Assembly: GCF_012641475.1 (NCBI RefSeq)
Contig: NZ_JABAIL010000001.1
Span: 496,001-560,000, forward strand
Length of the DNA stretch: 64,000 bases
Direction: 5' to 3'
Source: Flammeovirga agarivorans
Lineage (GTDB): Bacteria > Bacteroidota > Bacteroidia > Cytophagales > Flammeovirgaceae
The notes below the pieces were generated by a model. The model was not told the DNA's origin. It ran no database searches and saw only the letters and a program-made list of their open reading frames with translations. This document shows, one piece after another, positions 45,614-55,187 of this stretch (positions within the stretch are counted from its first letter, which is position 1; every line of letters begins with the position of its first letter). The position numbers and the translations under genes are program-made.

Positions 45614-45650
45614 AAACAATGAAATAAAAGTCTAATTTAACATTACAAAA

Positions 45651-45878
45651 ATGAAAAGTTCAACATTCAATCGTATTATAGTTGCAGTAGCATTAATGAT
45701 TACATCTACATTTACTTTAACAAGTTGTTCTGATGGTGGAGATGTAATTACTTCCGAACCAGTAGATCCCATTTACGGAAATACTCCAGCAGTAGATGAC
45801 GATTTTGGTAATACACCTGAAATAGATGGAGATTATGGAAATACACCAACTCCAGTAGCTGAGCCTGTTTCAGAATAA
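45651..45878 (+). CDS. Tiny lipoprotein with (Y/F)GNTP repeats
   Basis: 75 residues: signal peptide and lipobox LTSC, then an acidic mature part of about 50 residues with three near-identical units YGNTP, FGNTP, YGNTP separated by acidic linkers (AVDDD, EIDGD). No domain known to me. Short repeats on a lipoprotein suggest a surface spacer or binding tag. Confidence 0.65.
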   Translation: MKSSTFNRIIVAVALMITSTFTLTSCSDGGDVITSEPVDPIYGNTPAVDDDFGNTPEIDGDYGNTPTPVAEPVSE

Positions 45879-46070
45879 AATAGAATAATTAATAGGGTTG
45901 TTTAAATATTATTGAACCACTTCAGAAATGGAGTGGTTTATTTTTTTATTGGTATTTATTTTCAAAAAATAGTTTAAATTCTATCATTGTTAATCCATAT
46001 TAACCATCCTTCTATTTATTTTCTAGACTATATCTTATTGATTTGTAGATATGTACTAAATCACTTAAGA

Positions 46071-46424
46071 ATGAAAAAGTTATTAGCATTACTACCAATA
46101 AGCTTATTGATCTTTAGCTGTAATAAGGATGTAGAACCGATTGGAGGAAACTTTGATAAAGTATTAGAATCACAAGGTGGAGATACTCTAATGATTTATC
46201 ATTCGGGTGGTTTCTTCGAAGGGTATATTATTTCATCGAAAGAATACTTGAAATCTGGATGGAATTATAATACTGAAACCAATGAAGGTACATACGTAGA
46301 TGTATCAAAAGGCATGAGGTGGATAGATTGTAAACCGATGTTAGGGAGTTTTGATAATTTCCCTACTTATAATATTGAGGAATTAAAGGTTTCAAGTAAG
46401 GATTTTGTTTCCTGTGATTTCTAA
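46071..46424 (+). CDS. Small lipoprotein, unknown
   Basis: 117 residues from MKKLLALLPISLLIFSCNKD, lipobox IFSC. The longer start at 45987 is rejected because it would place 28 residues before the signal sequence. Mature part has two to three Cys (WIDCKPM, FVSCDF). No recognised domain. Confidence 0.65.
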   Translation: MKKLLALLPISLLIFSCNKDVEPIGGNFDKVLESQGGDTLMIYHSGGFFEGYIISSKEYLKSGWNYNTETNEGTYVDVSKGMRWIDCKPMLGSFDNFPTYNIEELKVSSKDFVSCDF

Positions 46425-46436
46425 CAAAATGATATA

Positions 46437-46477
46437 AAAAAAGCTCAAGGAATTACCGTAATTCCTTGAGCTTTTTT
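46437..46477. terminator. Bidirectional terminator
   Basis: 19-bp perfect stem (46437-46455 / 46459-46477, core GCTCAAGGAATTA), 3-nt loop, A7/T6 ends, between the small lipoprotein and porZ. Confidence 0.9.
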
Positions 46478-46478
46478 C

Positions 46479-48695
46479 TTATCTGACAATGGCAAACTTA
46501 CCGACATATTTTTCATTTCCATCATTATCTGTGGAGAATATAAAATAGATACCTGTTGCAGGCTTTTGACCGTTATTAAGCCTGAGATTCCAAGAAGTAC
46601 TTCCTCCAAATGATTGACCATCCCAAACTAAATTACCAGCAGTATCAGTGATTTTTACACTAGCATCAGTAACCAAACCGGAAATAGTAAGCACTCCTTG
46701 ATATTCGGGTCTTACTGGACTTGGAAATACCTTTACATTTTCAAACTTTCCTGAACTTGTTGTAGCATCTGATCGGTAAGAAATAATGCCTTCTTGTGTT
46801 CCAATAAATAATTCACCACTCACTGGTTGAATATCCATGGTAATAATATTATTAGAAAGTAATGGAGAGTTATCGGTGGTAAATTGTTGATACAATCTTC
46901 CTCCATCACTACTAAATAACCATAGGCCTCTGCCGGTTCCTAACCATTTACGATTACCTCCATCGATAGCAATGGCCTGTACTTTTTCACCTTTCAATAA
47001 TGGGAAACCATCGTATCGAGGTAGTGATACTGAAAATTCTCCAACTTCAGTAGGTGATGTACCAAAATACTCTGCTGTACCATCATCTGTTCCGATCCAC
47101 ATGCTTCCATTATTATCTAAACTAAGGCTCAAAGTGGTATTGCTTGGTAAGCCACCATTGGTTTGATCTGTATCTAAAAACCTTGAGTCGCCATCCTTAA
47201 AAGTAAGTAGTCGTTGATTACCTAATATCATCCATACATCACCTTGTAATGAATTTTCCATTTGTACGGCAGCACTACTGATATTACTATCTCTAAAGTG
47301 TTGCCACTCACCCGCAGGATCTCTAAAATGTAGCCATCCTTGTGTTGTTGTCCATAAATTTCCCCATTGATCTATGGCTAAACTATTGATGACAGCCTCA
47401 GTACGTCCCTCAACAAGAAAAGGGTCTTTGATAATTTCTGTTGTATGATCATCAATATGGAATGTCATAATACCATCACCTTGTGTAGCAAAATACACTT
47501 TTCTTTCTGCTGGCATAAAAGCTAACCCTAACATTGGAGCTGTTTGCGGAATTTCTTCTGCATTAGAACGTTCTAGAGAAGTATAGTTCGTCCACTGTCC
47601 GTCATTAAAAACAGAAAAACTACCAACACTTAGATTGTTATCTTCAGCTGGCGTTAAAAATATTTGATCTTCAGCATGAATGATTTCATGAGCTGTAGGG
47701 TAAAGGGGACCGGCGGGAGCATAACTTTCTATGGTATTGTTATTTACCCTCACCAAACCGTTTATCTCATCTGCAATCCAAGCAATATTGTCTTCATCAT
47801 CTAGGATTTGACGTGGAGAAGGAGACTTTTCATCTTCCCATGTAGATACATTGTCATTGGCGTCGATCACCTTGATATTATTTGAGGTTGGAAGTGTAAT
47901 GTTTTCCCCCCATAAGTCTAATAAATAGACATCACTATCAAAATCTAAAATTACTTGAGTAGAAGAATAAGTTCTTTTCTTTACTTGACTATCGGCAAGA
48001 TCTGTGAAATATAAACCATCTTCAGTATATAGTAGGGTCGTTATGTTATTAGGGGATGAGCTGACAACCGTTTCCCAATTATTAAAATCTTGCTTATTTG
48101 TATCTTCATCATCGGCTACTCTTTTAATCCCTTCGGCTGAGGCTATATAAATTGAATCTTCCGAGAAACTAATATCATAGACAGCATTTTCGCTTCCGTT
48201 TTGACCGATAAAATCATATGTTTCTTCGATGACATAATCAGTTGTATTGATCTTAACTACCCCAAAAGAGGCACATACATACATAAACTGTTGTTCCATT
48301 CTTAATCCATAGAAAACCTTATCAGGATAATTTGAATTAAGTAATGTTCTCATGTTTACAATTTCACTTTCTGTGATGAAATCAATATTACCATTGCTAT
48401 AGAGAACAACTAATTGGTCTGTCGGAGCGGCATAACCAAGAGTAAGAATATTTGTATCACTAAGACCATCATCTTTTGTGATCGTAGAGATGATACCACT
48501 TTCCTTTTCATATGAAAATAAAGCATTTGTCGATGCAGAAAAAACTTCATTATCTGCTATTGCTACTGAATGTGCATTTGAGTAATTTAGGTGTGCACGC
48601 CAAGAATTAACAGGAATATCTTGTGCAAATAATGGAGATGAAAATATCTTAAGAATACTGAAGATGAAAAAATATAAATAGTTACGATTGTTCAT
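46479..48695 (-). CDS. porZ: Type IX secretion system protein PorZ
   Basis: 738 residues. Signal peptide, then VNSWRAHLNYSNAHSVAIADNEVFSASTNALFSYEKES, the typical PorZ opening, followed by propeller repeats (SMWIGTDDGTAEYF, GNRKWLGTGRGLWLFSSDGG) and a C-terminal sorting domain (VKVFPSPVRPEY ... ATGIYFIFST ... GKFAIVR). In Porphyromonas PorZ works with the PorU sortase complex and delivers A-LPS to T9SS cargo. Not clustered with other T9SS genes here. Confidence 0.85.
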   Translation of the reverse strand: MNNRNYLYFFIFSILKIFSSPLFAQDIPVNSWRAHLNYSNAHSVAIADNEVFSASTNALFSYEKESGIISTITKDDGLSDTNILTLGYAAPTDQLVVLYSNGNIDFITESEIVNMRTLLNSNYPDKVFYGLRMEQQFMYVCASFGVVKINTTDYVIEETYDFIGQNGSENAVYDISFSEDSIYIASAEGIKRVADDEDTNKQDFNNWETVVSSSPNNITTLLYTEDGLYFTDLADSQVKKRTYSSTQVILDFDSDVYLLDLWGENITLPTSNNIKVIDANDNVSTWEDEKSPSPRQILDDEDNIAWIADEINGLVRVNNNTIESYAPAGPLYPTAHEIIHAEDQIFLTPAEDNNLSVGSFSVFNDGQWTNYTSLERSNAEEIPQTAPMLGLAFMPAERKVYFATQGDGIMTFHIDDHTTEIIKDPFLVEGRTEAVINSLAIDQWGNLWTTTQGWLHFRDPAGEWQHFRDSNISSAAVQMENSLQGDVWMILGNQRLLTFKDGDSRFLDTDQTNGGLPSNTTLSLSLDNNGSMWIGTDDGTAEYFGTSPTEVGEFSVSLPRYDGFPLLKGEKVQAIAIDGGNRKWLGTGRGLWLFSSDGGRLYQQFTTDNSPLLSNNIITMDIQPVSGELFIGTQEGIISYRSDATTSSGKFENVKVFPSPVRPEYQGVLTISGLVTDASVKITDTAGNLVWDGQSFGGSTSWNLRLNNGQKPATGIYFIFSTDNDGNEKYVGKFAIVR

Positions 48696-48875
48696 GAAGT
48701 TCCATTTCGTTTAGACTTTCTAAGATAATAAGAACCTATTAGTAATGATGAAAAATTACATGAAAATGTAAAAAAATAAACAATTGCAATCGGTTTCGTT
48801 TCTTGAGCGTTTTTTATTCCACAGCAAACCGTTTAAGTTTGTTATCAACGAATTGATTATCACTTATCAAAACAT

Positions 48876-50756
48876 ATGAAATTATTAAAAACAGGTGTGG
48901 CTTTGTTATCTGCCGTTTTGATGGCTTCTACAGTCTCTGTTGCAGATCATGAAGTAAACCTACCCGAGAAAACCTCTGTCGTTAAAAAAGCAAAGAAACC
49001 CGTTGTAGATCTAGTAGAACCCGCATTCTGGTGGGCTGGAATGAAATCAAGCACTGTAATGTTAACTGTTCATGGTGAAAACATTGCAGCAGCAAAAGCA
49101 ACAATCGAAGGTGAGGGAATCAGTATTAAAGCTGTAAATTCTCTGGATAACCCTAATTATGTATTTATTGATTTAGATATCAAAGATGCTAAAGCAGGTT
49201 CTTACCCAATAACATTTACTGAAGGAAAAAAGAAAACGGTTTACAATTTCGAGTTAAAGGCAAGAAATTCAGAAACAAAAGCTCAAGGGCTTAACCAGTC
49301 TGATGTGATGTATTTGATTATGCCCGATCGATTTGTAAATGGAAACCCAGATAATGACTCTCAAGAATCATTAGTTCAAAAAGCAGATAGAAGTGATCGC
49401 GGTGGAAGACATGGTGGCGATATCGCTGGTGTTACTTCTAAGTTAGATTACCTAAATGACTTGGGTGTGACAACAGTATGGTTAACTCCATTCTTGGAGA
49501 ATAATCAACCGGGTTGGTCATACCATGGGTACGCAATCACAGACTTCTACCATGCAGATGCACGCCATGGTTCAAATGCAGAGTACAAAAACATGGTTAC
49601 TCAAGCCCACTCTAAAGACATGAAAGTAGTGATGGACTTGGTATTTAACCATATTGGTAACGGTCACCTTTGGATGAAAGATCTTCCATCAGAAGACTGG
49701 ATTCACCAATGGGAAGAGTTCACGAAAACAAACTATAAAGGAGAGGCTTTATCAGATCCTAATGCATCTGATTATGACAAAAAGATCATGTCTAATGGTT
49801 GGTTTGATGGTCATATGCCTGACTTAAATCAAGATAATCCATACTTAGCTAAATACTTAATGCAAGCTTCTGTATGGTGGATTGAGTATGCAGGTATTGA
49901 TGGTATTCGTATGGATACTTACCCATACAATAAGAAGGAAATGATGTCTGAATGGGTTTCATATGTATTGAATGAATACCCTGACTTTTATATCGTTGGT
50001 GAAACTTGGTTACCAGGTGCAACTTGGGAATCTTATTGGAAAGCCGGTGGTAAAAATAACGACGGTTTCGTTACTACATTAAAGTCAATTTCTGATTTTC
50101 CTGTATGGGACGCCGTTAATAGAACTTGGAGAAATGATTGGAGTATCACAGAAATCTACAAAACTTTGACAGAAGATTTCTTATATGATGATGCAAGCCA
50201 AAACAAAATTTTCTTAGATAATCATGATGTAGATAGAGCATTTGGTGTTTTCAAAAAAGATGTAGAAAACATGAAATTAGCTACAGCATTTTTATTAACT
50301 ACAAGAGGTATTCCTCAAATTTTCTATGGTACAGAAATCCTAATGTCAAAAGGTGGAGACCATGGTGATTTAAGAGAAGATTTTCCAGGAGGATGGGAAG
50401 GTGACAAAAGAGATGCCTTTACTGAAGCAGGAAGATCGGAAGAAGAAAATGACTATTTCAACTATATGAGAACAATCCTACAGTGGAGAAGAAGTTCTGA
50501 TGCAATTGAAAATGGTAAATTAAAGCATTGGGTGCCTTTTAATGAGGTTTATGCTTATGCTCGTTACTCGGACAAGCAAACTGTTTTTGTAGTCTTGAAT
50601 AACAATAAAGAAGACCAGACATTTGATGTAAAACGCTTCGAAGAAGTTTTAAAAGGAAAGACTTCTGGTAAAGATATTATTTCAGGAAAAACAATCACTT
50701 TTGATGGTAAGATGACTATCCCTGCTAAGACAGCATATATTATCGAACTGAAATAA
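48876..50756 (+). CDS. Secreted GH13 alpha-amylase / neopullulanase-like enzyme
   Basis: 626 residues. Signal peptide (MKLLKTGVALLSAVLMASTVSVA), N-terminal cyclomaltodextrinase-type beta domain (about 45-135), GH13 barrel with region I VMDLVFNHIG, region II GIRMDTY (nucleophile Asp347), region III GETW (acid Glu376) and region IV FLDNHDVDR (Asp451), and a C-terminal beta domain. Similar in layout to SusA-type neopullulanases that degrade malto-oligosaccharides in the periplasm. No SusCD pair is adjacent. A TAAGTTTG -7-like box is at 48833-48840. Confidence 0.9.
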   Translation: MKLLKTGVALLSAVLMASTVSVADHEVNLPEKTSVVKKAKKPVVDLVEPAFWWAGMKSSTVMLTVHGENIAAAKATIEGEGISIKAVNSLDNPNYVFIDLDIKDAKAGSYPITFTEGKKKTVYNFELKARNSETKAQGLNQSDVMYLIMPDRFVNGNPDNDSQESLVQKADRSDRGGRHGGDIAGVTSKLDYLNDLGVTTVWLTPFLENNQPGWSYHGYAITDFYHADARHGSNAEYKNMVTQAHSKDMKVVMDLVFNHIGNGHLWMKDLPSEDWIHQWEEFTKTNYKGEALSDPNASDYDKKIMSNGWFDGHMPDLNQDNPYLAKYLMQASVWWIEYAGIDGIRMDTYPYNKKEMMSEWVSYVLNEYPDFYIVGETWLPGATWESYWKAGGKNNDGFVTTLKSISDFPVWDAVNRTWRNDWSITEIYKTLTEDFLYDDASQNKIFLDNHDVDRAFGVFKKDVENMKLATAFLLTTRGIPQIFYGTEILMSKGGDHGDLREDFPGGWEGDKRDAFTEAGRSEEENDYFNYMRTILQWRRSSDAIENGKLKHWVPFNEVYAYARYSDKQTVFVVLNNNKEDQTFDVKRFEEVLKGKTSGKDIISGKTITFDGKMTIPAKTAYIIELK

Positions 50757-50777
50757 CATCAACGTTTTTGATATACT

Positions 50778-50818
50778 AAAAAGACTGTAATGGATATTGA
50801 CTCTGTTACAGTCTTTTT
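50778..50818 (+). terminator. Terminator of the amylase gene
   Basis: AAAAAGACTGTAA (50778-50790) and complement (50806-50818) form a 13-bp stem with a 15-nt loop, followed by T's. Confidence 0.75.
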
Positions 50819-50919
50819 TTGTCTAAATTTTATCATTCTTTTGCTTAATTGATTTTAATAAACATTGTTACCTATTGATTTCATTCTCATATTGTTTCAT
50901 CAAATAAACGATCCATTGA

Positions 50920-51645
50920 ATGAAACAAATTTTACTAATATTATCCCTGGCGGTATTGTTTTCTTGTAACAATGAAAGCAGTAATGAAGCTCCAAAATAT
51001 CATAAAATAAGAATACAGAACGCCAATGTTGTTATCCAATATGGTGATTCTTTTGATTACGAATTGACTAATGCAGACCCTAATTTACAAGTGTCTTATT
51101 TTGATAAAGTAATGCAAGTAAGCGGATCTAATAGTGGCGAAACGGATATTATCATATCGCTACCAGATTTAGATTCGGTAGGTATTGCAAGTAGAGGTAA
51201 ATTGTCTTTTTCGGAAGGTTTTACTTCTTCAGCTCCATCACTTTTTATTTCTGGTATTGATGATACAAATATTTACGCCGAAAGTGAATTCAACATTGAT
51301 ACCTTATACTTGGATATCAGTAGTAGTAGCCAATTATCATTTCATCAACTAAATGCAGAAAAATTAGCGATTGATGTAACAAGTAATGGTAATGCTAATA
51401 TTGAAGGAATGGCCACTTACCAACAAATAAGAGCTTTCAATGGAGGGCACTTCAATATGCAAGCTTCTGAAGAAGGTTGGAAGGTCGGAAATCCTGTAAT
51501 TGGTAATACAGTTTATGCTTATGTTGGAAGTGGTGGTACCGCATGGGTACAAGCTACAGACTACTTGGAGTCAACAAACGGAAATGTTTATTATAAAGGA
51601 GAACCAAAAGAAATAAAAGGTATTGTAGAAAACAAAGAAGAGTAA
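50920..51645 (+). CDS. GIN-domain (DUF2807) lipoprotein
   Basis: 241 residues: lipobox LFSC, then a repetitive beta structure with patterns such as LDISSSSQLSFHQLNAEKLAIDVTSNGNANIEG, typical of DUF2807, the head GIN domain of putative auto-transporter adhesins. Function is unknown. Single gene with its own terminator. Confidence 0.8.
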   Translation: MKQILLILSLAVLFSCNNESSNEAPKYHKIRIQNANVVIQYGDSFDYELTNADPNLQVSYFDKVMQVSGSNSGETDIIISLPDLDSVGIASRGKLSFSEGFTSSAPSLFISGIDDTNIYAESEFNIDTLYLDISSSSQLSFHQLNAEKLAIDVTSNGNANIEGMATYQQIRAFNGGHFNMQASEEGWKVGNPVIGNTVYAYVGSGGTAWVQATDYLESTNGNVYYKGEPKEIKGIVENKEE

Positions 51646-51676
51646 TCTACATTACTTAAGAGAAGATATATCTTAG

Positions 51677-51705
51677 AACACCACAGTACCTGTTATTGTG
51701 GTGTT
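51677..51705. terminator. Bidirectional terminator overlapping the AraC stop codon
   Basis: AACACCACA (51677-51685) and TGTGGTGTT (51697-51705), with T's after; the stop codon of the minus-strand AraC gene (51693-51695) lies in the loop. Confidence 0.7.
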
Positions 51706-52655
51706 TTTGTTTTCTTATACTCTTTTGGTGTGATCCCAAAGTACTTTTTAAATACCGAAGTAAAGTGACTGGAGTTGGAAAACCCTAGGTCCATAGCAAT
51801 CATGGACATTGTTTTGGAATGGTCATTAAGTAGCCGTTTGGCTTCTTCCAAGCGTACTTCCTGTTGAAATTTATAAATAGGTTGTTTAAAGAATGTTTTA
51901 AATAATAAGCGTAGTCTGCTTACACTCATTCCACATTCTTTCGCCAAATCATTGATGTTGATATTACTCCCTTTTTGCTCTATTATAATCTGTCTCGCTT
52001 TAAATAGACTTTGCATATTTAATGAGGAGTCCTGTTTTTTTTCTGCTTGTTTAGAAAAACGAGCCAAGGACAAAGTGATTAAATATTGAACGCAATTATG
52101 GATTAACTCATTTCTATAAAAAGGATCGTTTACCTCAAAAGCACGAATAAGTGTTCCTAGCATCAGGTTGTCTAGATGGTCAAAGAGATGGAAAGTTTGC
52201 TCTTGTTCTAGCTTTTCTTTTAGAGGAGGAGATAATGATACAAGTTTATAAAAGGCATCTGGATGTATTTTTACTAATAATGCTTTAACAGGAATATGAG
52301 CCGGATGAAACCATTTCATTTTTTGTTTATCATCATTACTTAAAATCACACCTTTTAATTCAACAAACTCAGAAAAGTTTAAAGTGATGAATTGGTTAGA
52401 ATTAGGCTTAGTTAAACCAAATAGAAAGTTGATATAACCTTTGTCATCCACTAAGGTAGTACCGTCTCCTTTTATTTCTTCTATTAGTTGAAAATCAAAT
52501 TCTAGAGCATACATTTCTTCAGAGAATAGATATCCTTGCAGAAAACCTTTTCCTAAGTGATTATCAAAACTAATACGTTGGTCGTTTATCTTGCCTTGAA
52601 AAATATTGTTCCAAAACTCAAGTAAATGATGAAGCTTTTGTTGATTTGTCGTCAT
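51693..52655 (-). CDS. AraC-family regulator (paralogue 1)
   Basis: 320 residues. C-terminal double helix-turn-helix (ININDLAKECGMSVSRLRLLFKTFFKQPIYKFQQEVRLEEAKRLL and MIAMDLGFSNSSHFTSVFKKYFGITPKEYKK). N-terminal part of about 200 residues is shared in pattern with the two AraC genes at 53707 and 55188 (HLLEFWNNIFQGKINDQRISFDNHLGKGFLQGY) and is not a cupin I recognise; ligand unknown. Confidence 0.88.
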   Translation of the reverse strand: MTTNQQKLHHLLEFWNNIFQGKINDQRISFDNHLGKGFLQGYLFSEEMYALEFDFQLIEEIKGDGTTLVDDKGYINFLFGLTKPNSNQFITLNFSEFVELKGVILSNDDKQKMKWFHPAHIPVKALLVKIHPDAFYKLVSLSPPLKEKLEQEQTFHLFDHLDNLMLGTLIRAFEVNDPFYRNELIHNCVQYLITLSLARFSKQAEKKQDSSLNMQSLFKARQIIIEQKGSNININDLAKECGMSVSRLRLLFKTFFKQPIYKFQQEVRLEEAKRLLNDHSKTMSMIAMDLGFSNSSHFTSVFKKYFGITPKEYKKTKTPQ

Positions 52656-52837
52656 GTGGATTCAAGATTATACTATGAAAATAATAATATTATCGTTGCC
52701 CTCATAAGAATTATTGCTATTGCCTTCTTAGAGGTAGTTAACTGTCACAAAATCCAGATCTTTTTCGTATCTTAAATAAAGTGCGAAGTTGAATATAGAC
52801 TCATCATCTTTCTACATTAGAACATAAATTAATAAAC

Positions 52838-53485
52838 ATGAAATATACACAAGGCATAGTAGATAACTGGCAATCAAAATTAAAGGAACAATTAGACGAT
52901 CAATTACCCGGTAGGTTCGCTCATGATTTTATGTCTTCTACACAAAGACAACAAATCACACCACAAAAAATACCAGAAGGGGCAAGAAAAGCTGCTGTTT
53001 TAATTCTTATGAAAGAAGATGGAAATACTTGGAAGTTTCCCCTTATCCAAAGACCATCTTATGATGGAGTGCATAGTGGACAAATGGCTTTTCCCGGAGG
53101 AAAATATGACGACACTGATGAAGATATGATTTATACTGCCTTAAGAGAGTGTGAAGAAGAAATTGGTATTAAGGTAGAAAGATCAGCCGTATTAGGTACG
53201 TTATCAGATATCTATATACCACCTTCGAACATGCATGTAGTACCAGTAGTAGCGAAATACGATGAACGTTTTGAGTACGATATTGATACTTTTGAAGTAG
53301 CTAAAGTCGTAGAAACTACATTAAGTCAATTGCAAGATCCTGCCAACCACAAAGAGTATACTTTCAAGATGAGTAATGGTTTAATGTATAAAACCCCTTC
53401 TTTTGATGTAAACGGTCATACTGTTTGGGGAGCTACTGCGATGATATTAAGCGAGTTAATGATGGTTGTAGAACGCCTTTTTTAA
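52838..53485 (+). CDS. nudL: Nudix CoA pyrophosphatase
   Basis: 215 residues. Nudix motif GGKYDDTDEDMIYTALRECEEEIGI, plus the CoA-specific upstream context (LIQRPSYDGVHSGQMAFPGGK). Splits CoA to phosphopantetheine and 3',5'-ADP. Sits between two AraC genes. Confidence 0.9.
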   Translation: MKYTQGIVDNWQSKLKEQLDDQLPGRFAHDFMSSTQRQQITPQKIPEGARKAAVLILMKEDGNTWKFPLIQRPSYDGVHSGQMAFPGGKYDDTDEDMIYTALRECEEEIGIKVERSAVLGTLSDIYIPPSNMHVVPVVAKYDERFEYDIDTFEVAKVVETTLSQLQDPANHKEYTFKMSNGLMYKTPSFDVNGHTVWGATAMILSELMMVVERLF

Positions 53486-53706
53486 CAACATTTCTTTAAT
53501 GAAGTGTAATGAATGTGAATACCTACCGAGTGTTTGTAACTCAAAAGGGGGGAGTAATCGTATTTTGATAGTATTAGATATATTTTTGATATTTTAAGAC
53601 ACTGTTAAACCCGTATATATAACTATCTATCGGAAATATATCGAAATATGATTACATCTTACCCGGCAGATTTATAAAAGAAATCATCATTACACTTTTA
53701 AATACT

Positions 53707-54702
53707 ATGCAAAATAATCTATTAAATCAATCCCTACGTTTTTGGAAATTATTATTTCAAGGAAATATTGAAGGCAATACAATGAGATTTAATAATAACA
53801 TTGGAAAAGGTATCGTACATGCTTACCATATTTCTGATGAGTTAGAAATGTTATTATTTGATTATACATTAAGAAAAGGGATTGAATTTAAATTTGACAC
53901 TTTTGATGATAAAGAAGTATTAGAATATGTTCCGATCCTTTTCGGTGAGCCAGTTGATAATAAATTAATGATTAACGAAGAGGATGGTTCTGTAGATAAA
54001 ATTAATATTAATTCAATCGGTGCATTTTGTTCTAATTCGTATAGATCGTTAGGTTTAGATTATACAGAAAATATGGGCAAGCCATTACGTTTTATCTCAA
54101 TAAGATTACGTAATGATGTTTTCCAAAAATATATTTCAAAGTCAGAAAATATTCGTTCTCTTTTTAATTCAGAAAAAGAATACTTTATCTATGAAGAGTT
54201 TGATTCTAGTATGAAAGAGACTTTCAATAGATTATATGAAATTTCTGAAGATTCTGATTACGCACTAGATCACTTCGAAGTTTATGCTAAATTTTTAGTG
54301 ACATCGTTCTTCACAAAAGTGAATGATAGAAAGACAATTAGTAAATCCAATAAATACACTTACCATTTAGATCCTGTATATAAGGCGAAGGAAATCTTAA
54401 AGGATAAAGCCAATACAAAAATCACCATCGATGAATTGTCTAAAGAATGTGGATTAAGTGGGAGCCGTTTAAGAGCATTATTTAAAGAAACATTCGGAAT
54501 TACGATTCATCAATTCCAGCAAGATGAAAGATTAGAAACTTCTAGAAAAATGTTGTTGGAAGGAAATATGACAATCATGATGATTGCAATGGAATTAGGT
54601 TTCTCTAGTGCAAGTCATTTTACCATGGCATTTAAGAAACGATTTAATATCACTCCCAAAGAGTTTCAGAAAAAAGAATATGCAAGTAAACTTTCTGCAT
54701 AG
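53707..54702 (+). CDS. AraC-family regulator (paralogue 2)
   Basis: 331 residues; N-terminal domain related to the AraC at 55188 throughout (VPILFGEPV / VPIYFGEPL; NEEDGSVDKININSIGAF / NEDGTLTKMNTTSIGGF). C-terminal HTH pair CGLSGSRLRALFKETFGITIHQFQQDERLE and MIAMELGFSSASHF. Clearly a tandem duplicate of paralogue 3. Confidence 0.9.
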   Translation: MQNNLLNQSLRFWKLLFQGNIEGNTMRFNNNIGKGIVHAYHISDELEMLLFDYTLRKGIEFKFDTFDDKEVLEYVPILFGEPVDNKLMINEEDGSVDKININSIGAFCSNSYRSLGLDYTENMGKPLRFISIRLRNDVFQKYISKSENIRSLFNSEKEYFIYEEFDSSMKETFNRLYEISEDSDYALDHFEVYAKFLVTSFFTKVNDRKTISKSNKYTYHLDPVYKAKEILKDKANTKITIDELSKECGLSGSRLRALFKETFGITIHQFQQDERLETSRKMLLEGNMTIMMIAMELGFSSASHFTMAFKKRFNITPKEFQKKEYASKLSA

Positions 54703-55187
54703 TTCATCAATTTTATATAAAGAGAAAGAGGTTGTCTTAACTATAAGTCAACCTCTTTTTTCAATTTATCTTGCATAATCTAATAAGCAACAGATATTTA
54801 AATCAATGGTTGTTGCTCATGTAAAATTCATAATATAGTCTACTTTGTTATTTTAAATGTGTTTTTAAAGATTGAAAGTCTTTAGATTGTAGCTTTATGG
54901 GCGTGTTATTATAGTTACTTCAACGAACTTCTTATAGTAGTGCCATTTTAAAAAACAGTTGATTTTTTTCGAAAAAAAACTTCGTAAACCATTTATTCCA
55001 AAATTGTTTAAAAACCTTAAATAGGATTTGCTTTTTCTTATAGATTTTAATCATTTTTTGTGATTATCCTTAATACATCCTCCGTAAAATAATAGAACAG
55101 TGTCTGGACACCATAGAGTAATACTAGATGTTTCTGACTTTATTTTTTATACTAACCTATTTTTTATAACTAATTTTTTTGCACACT
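54703..55187. other. Intergenic region between two AraC paralogues
   Basis: About 480 bp. It begins with a terminator (arms 54725-54734 AAAGAGGTTG and 54749-54758, then T's) for paralogue 2. The rest is AT-rich with several poly-T and poly-A runs; no ORF, RNA gene or clear promoter was recognised. Confidence 0.6.

Noticed and set aside
55179-55187. TTG start three codons before the AraC ATG
   Set aside because: The ATG at 55188 aligns with the paralogue and needs no alternative start.
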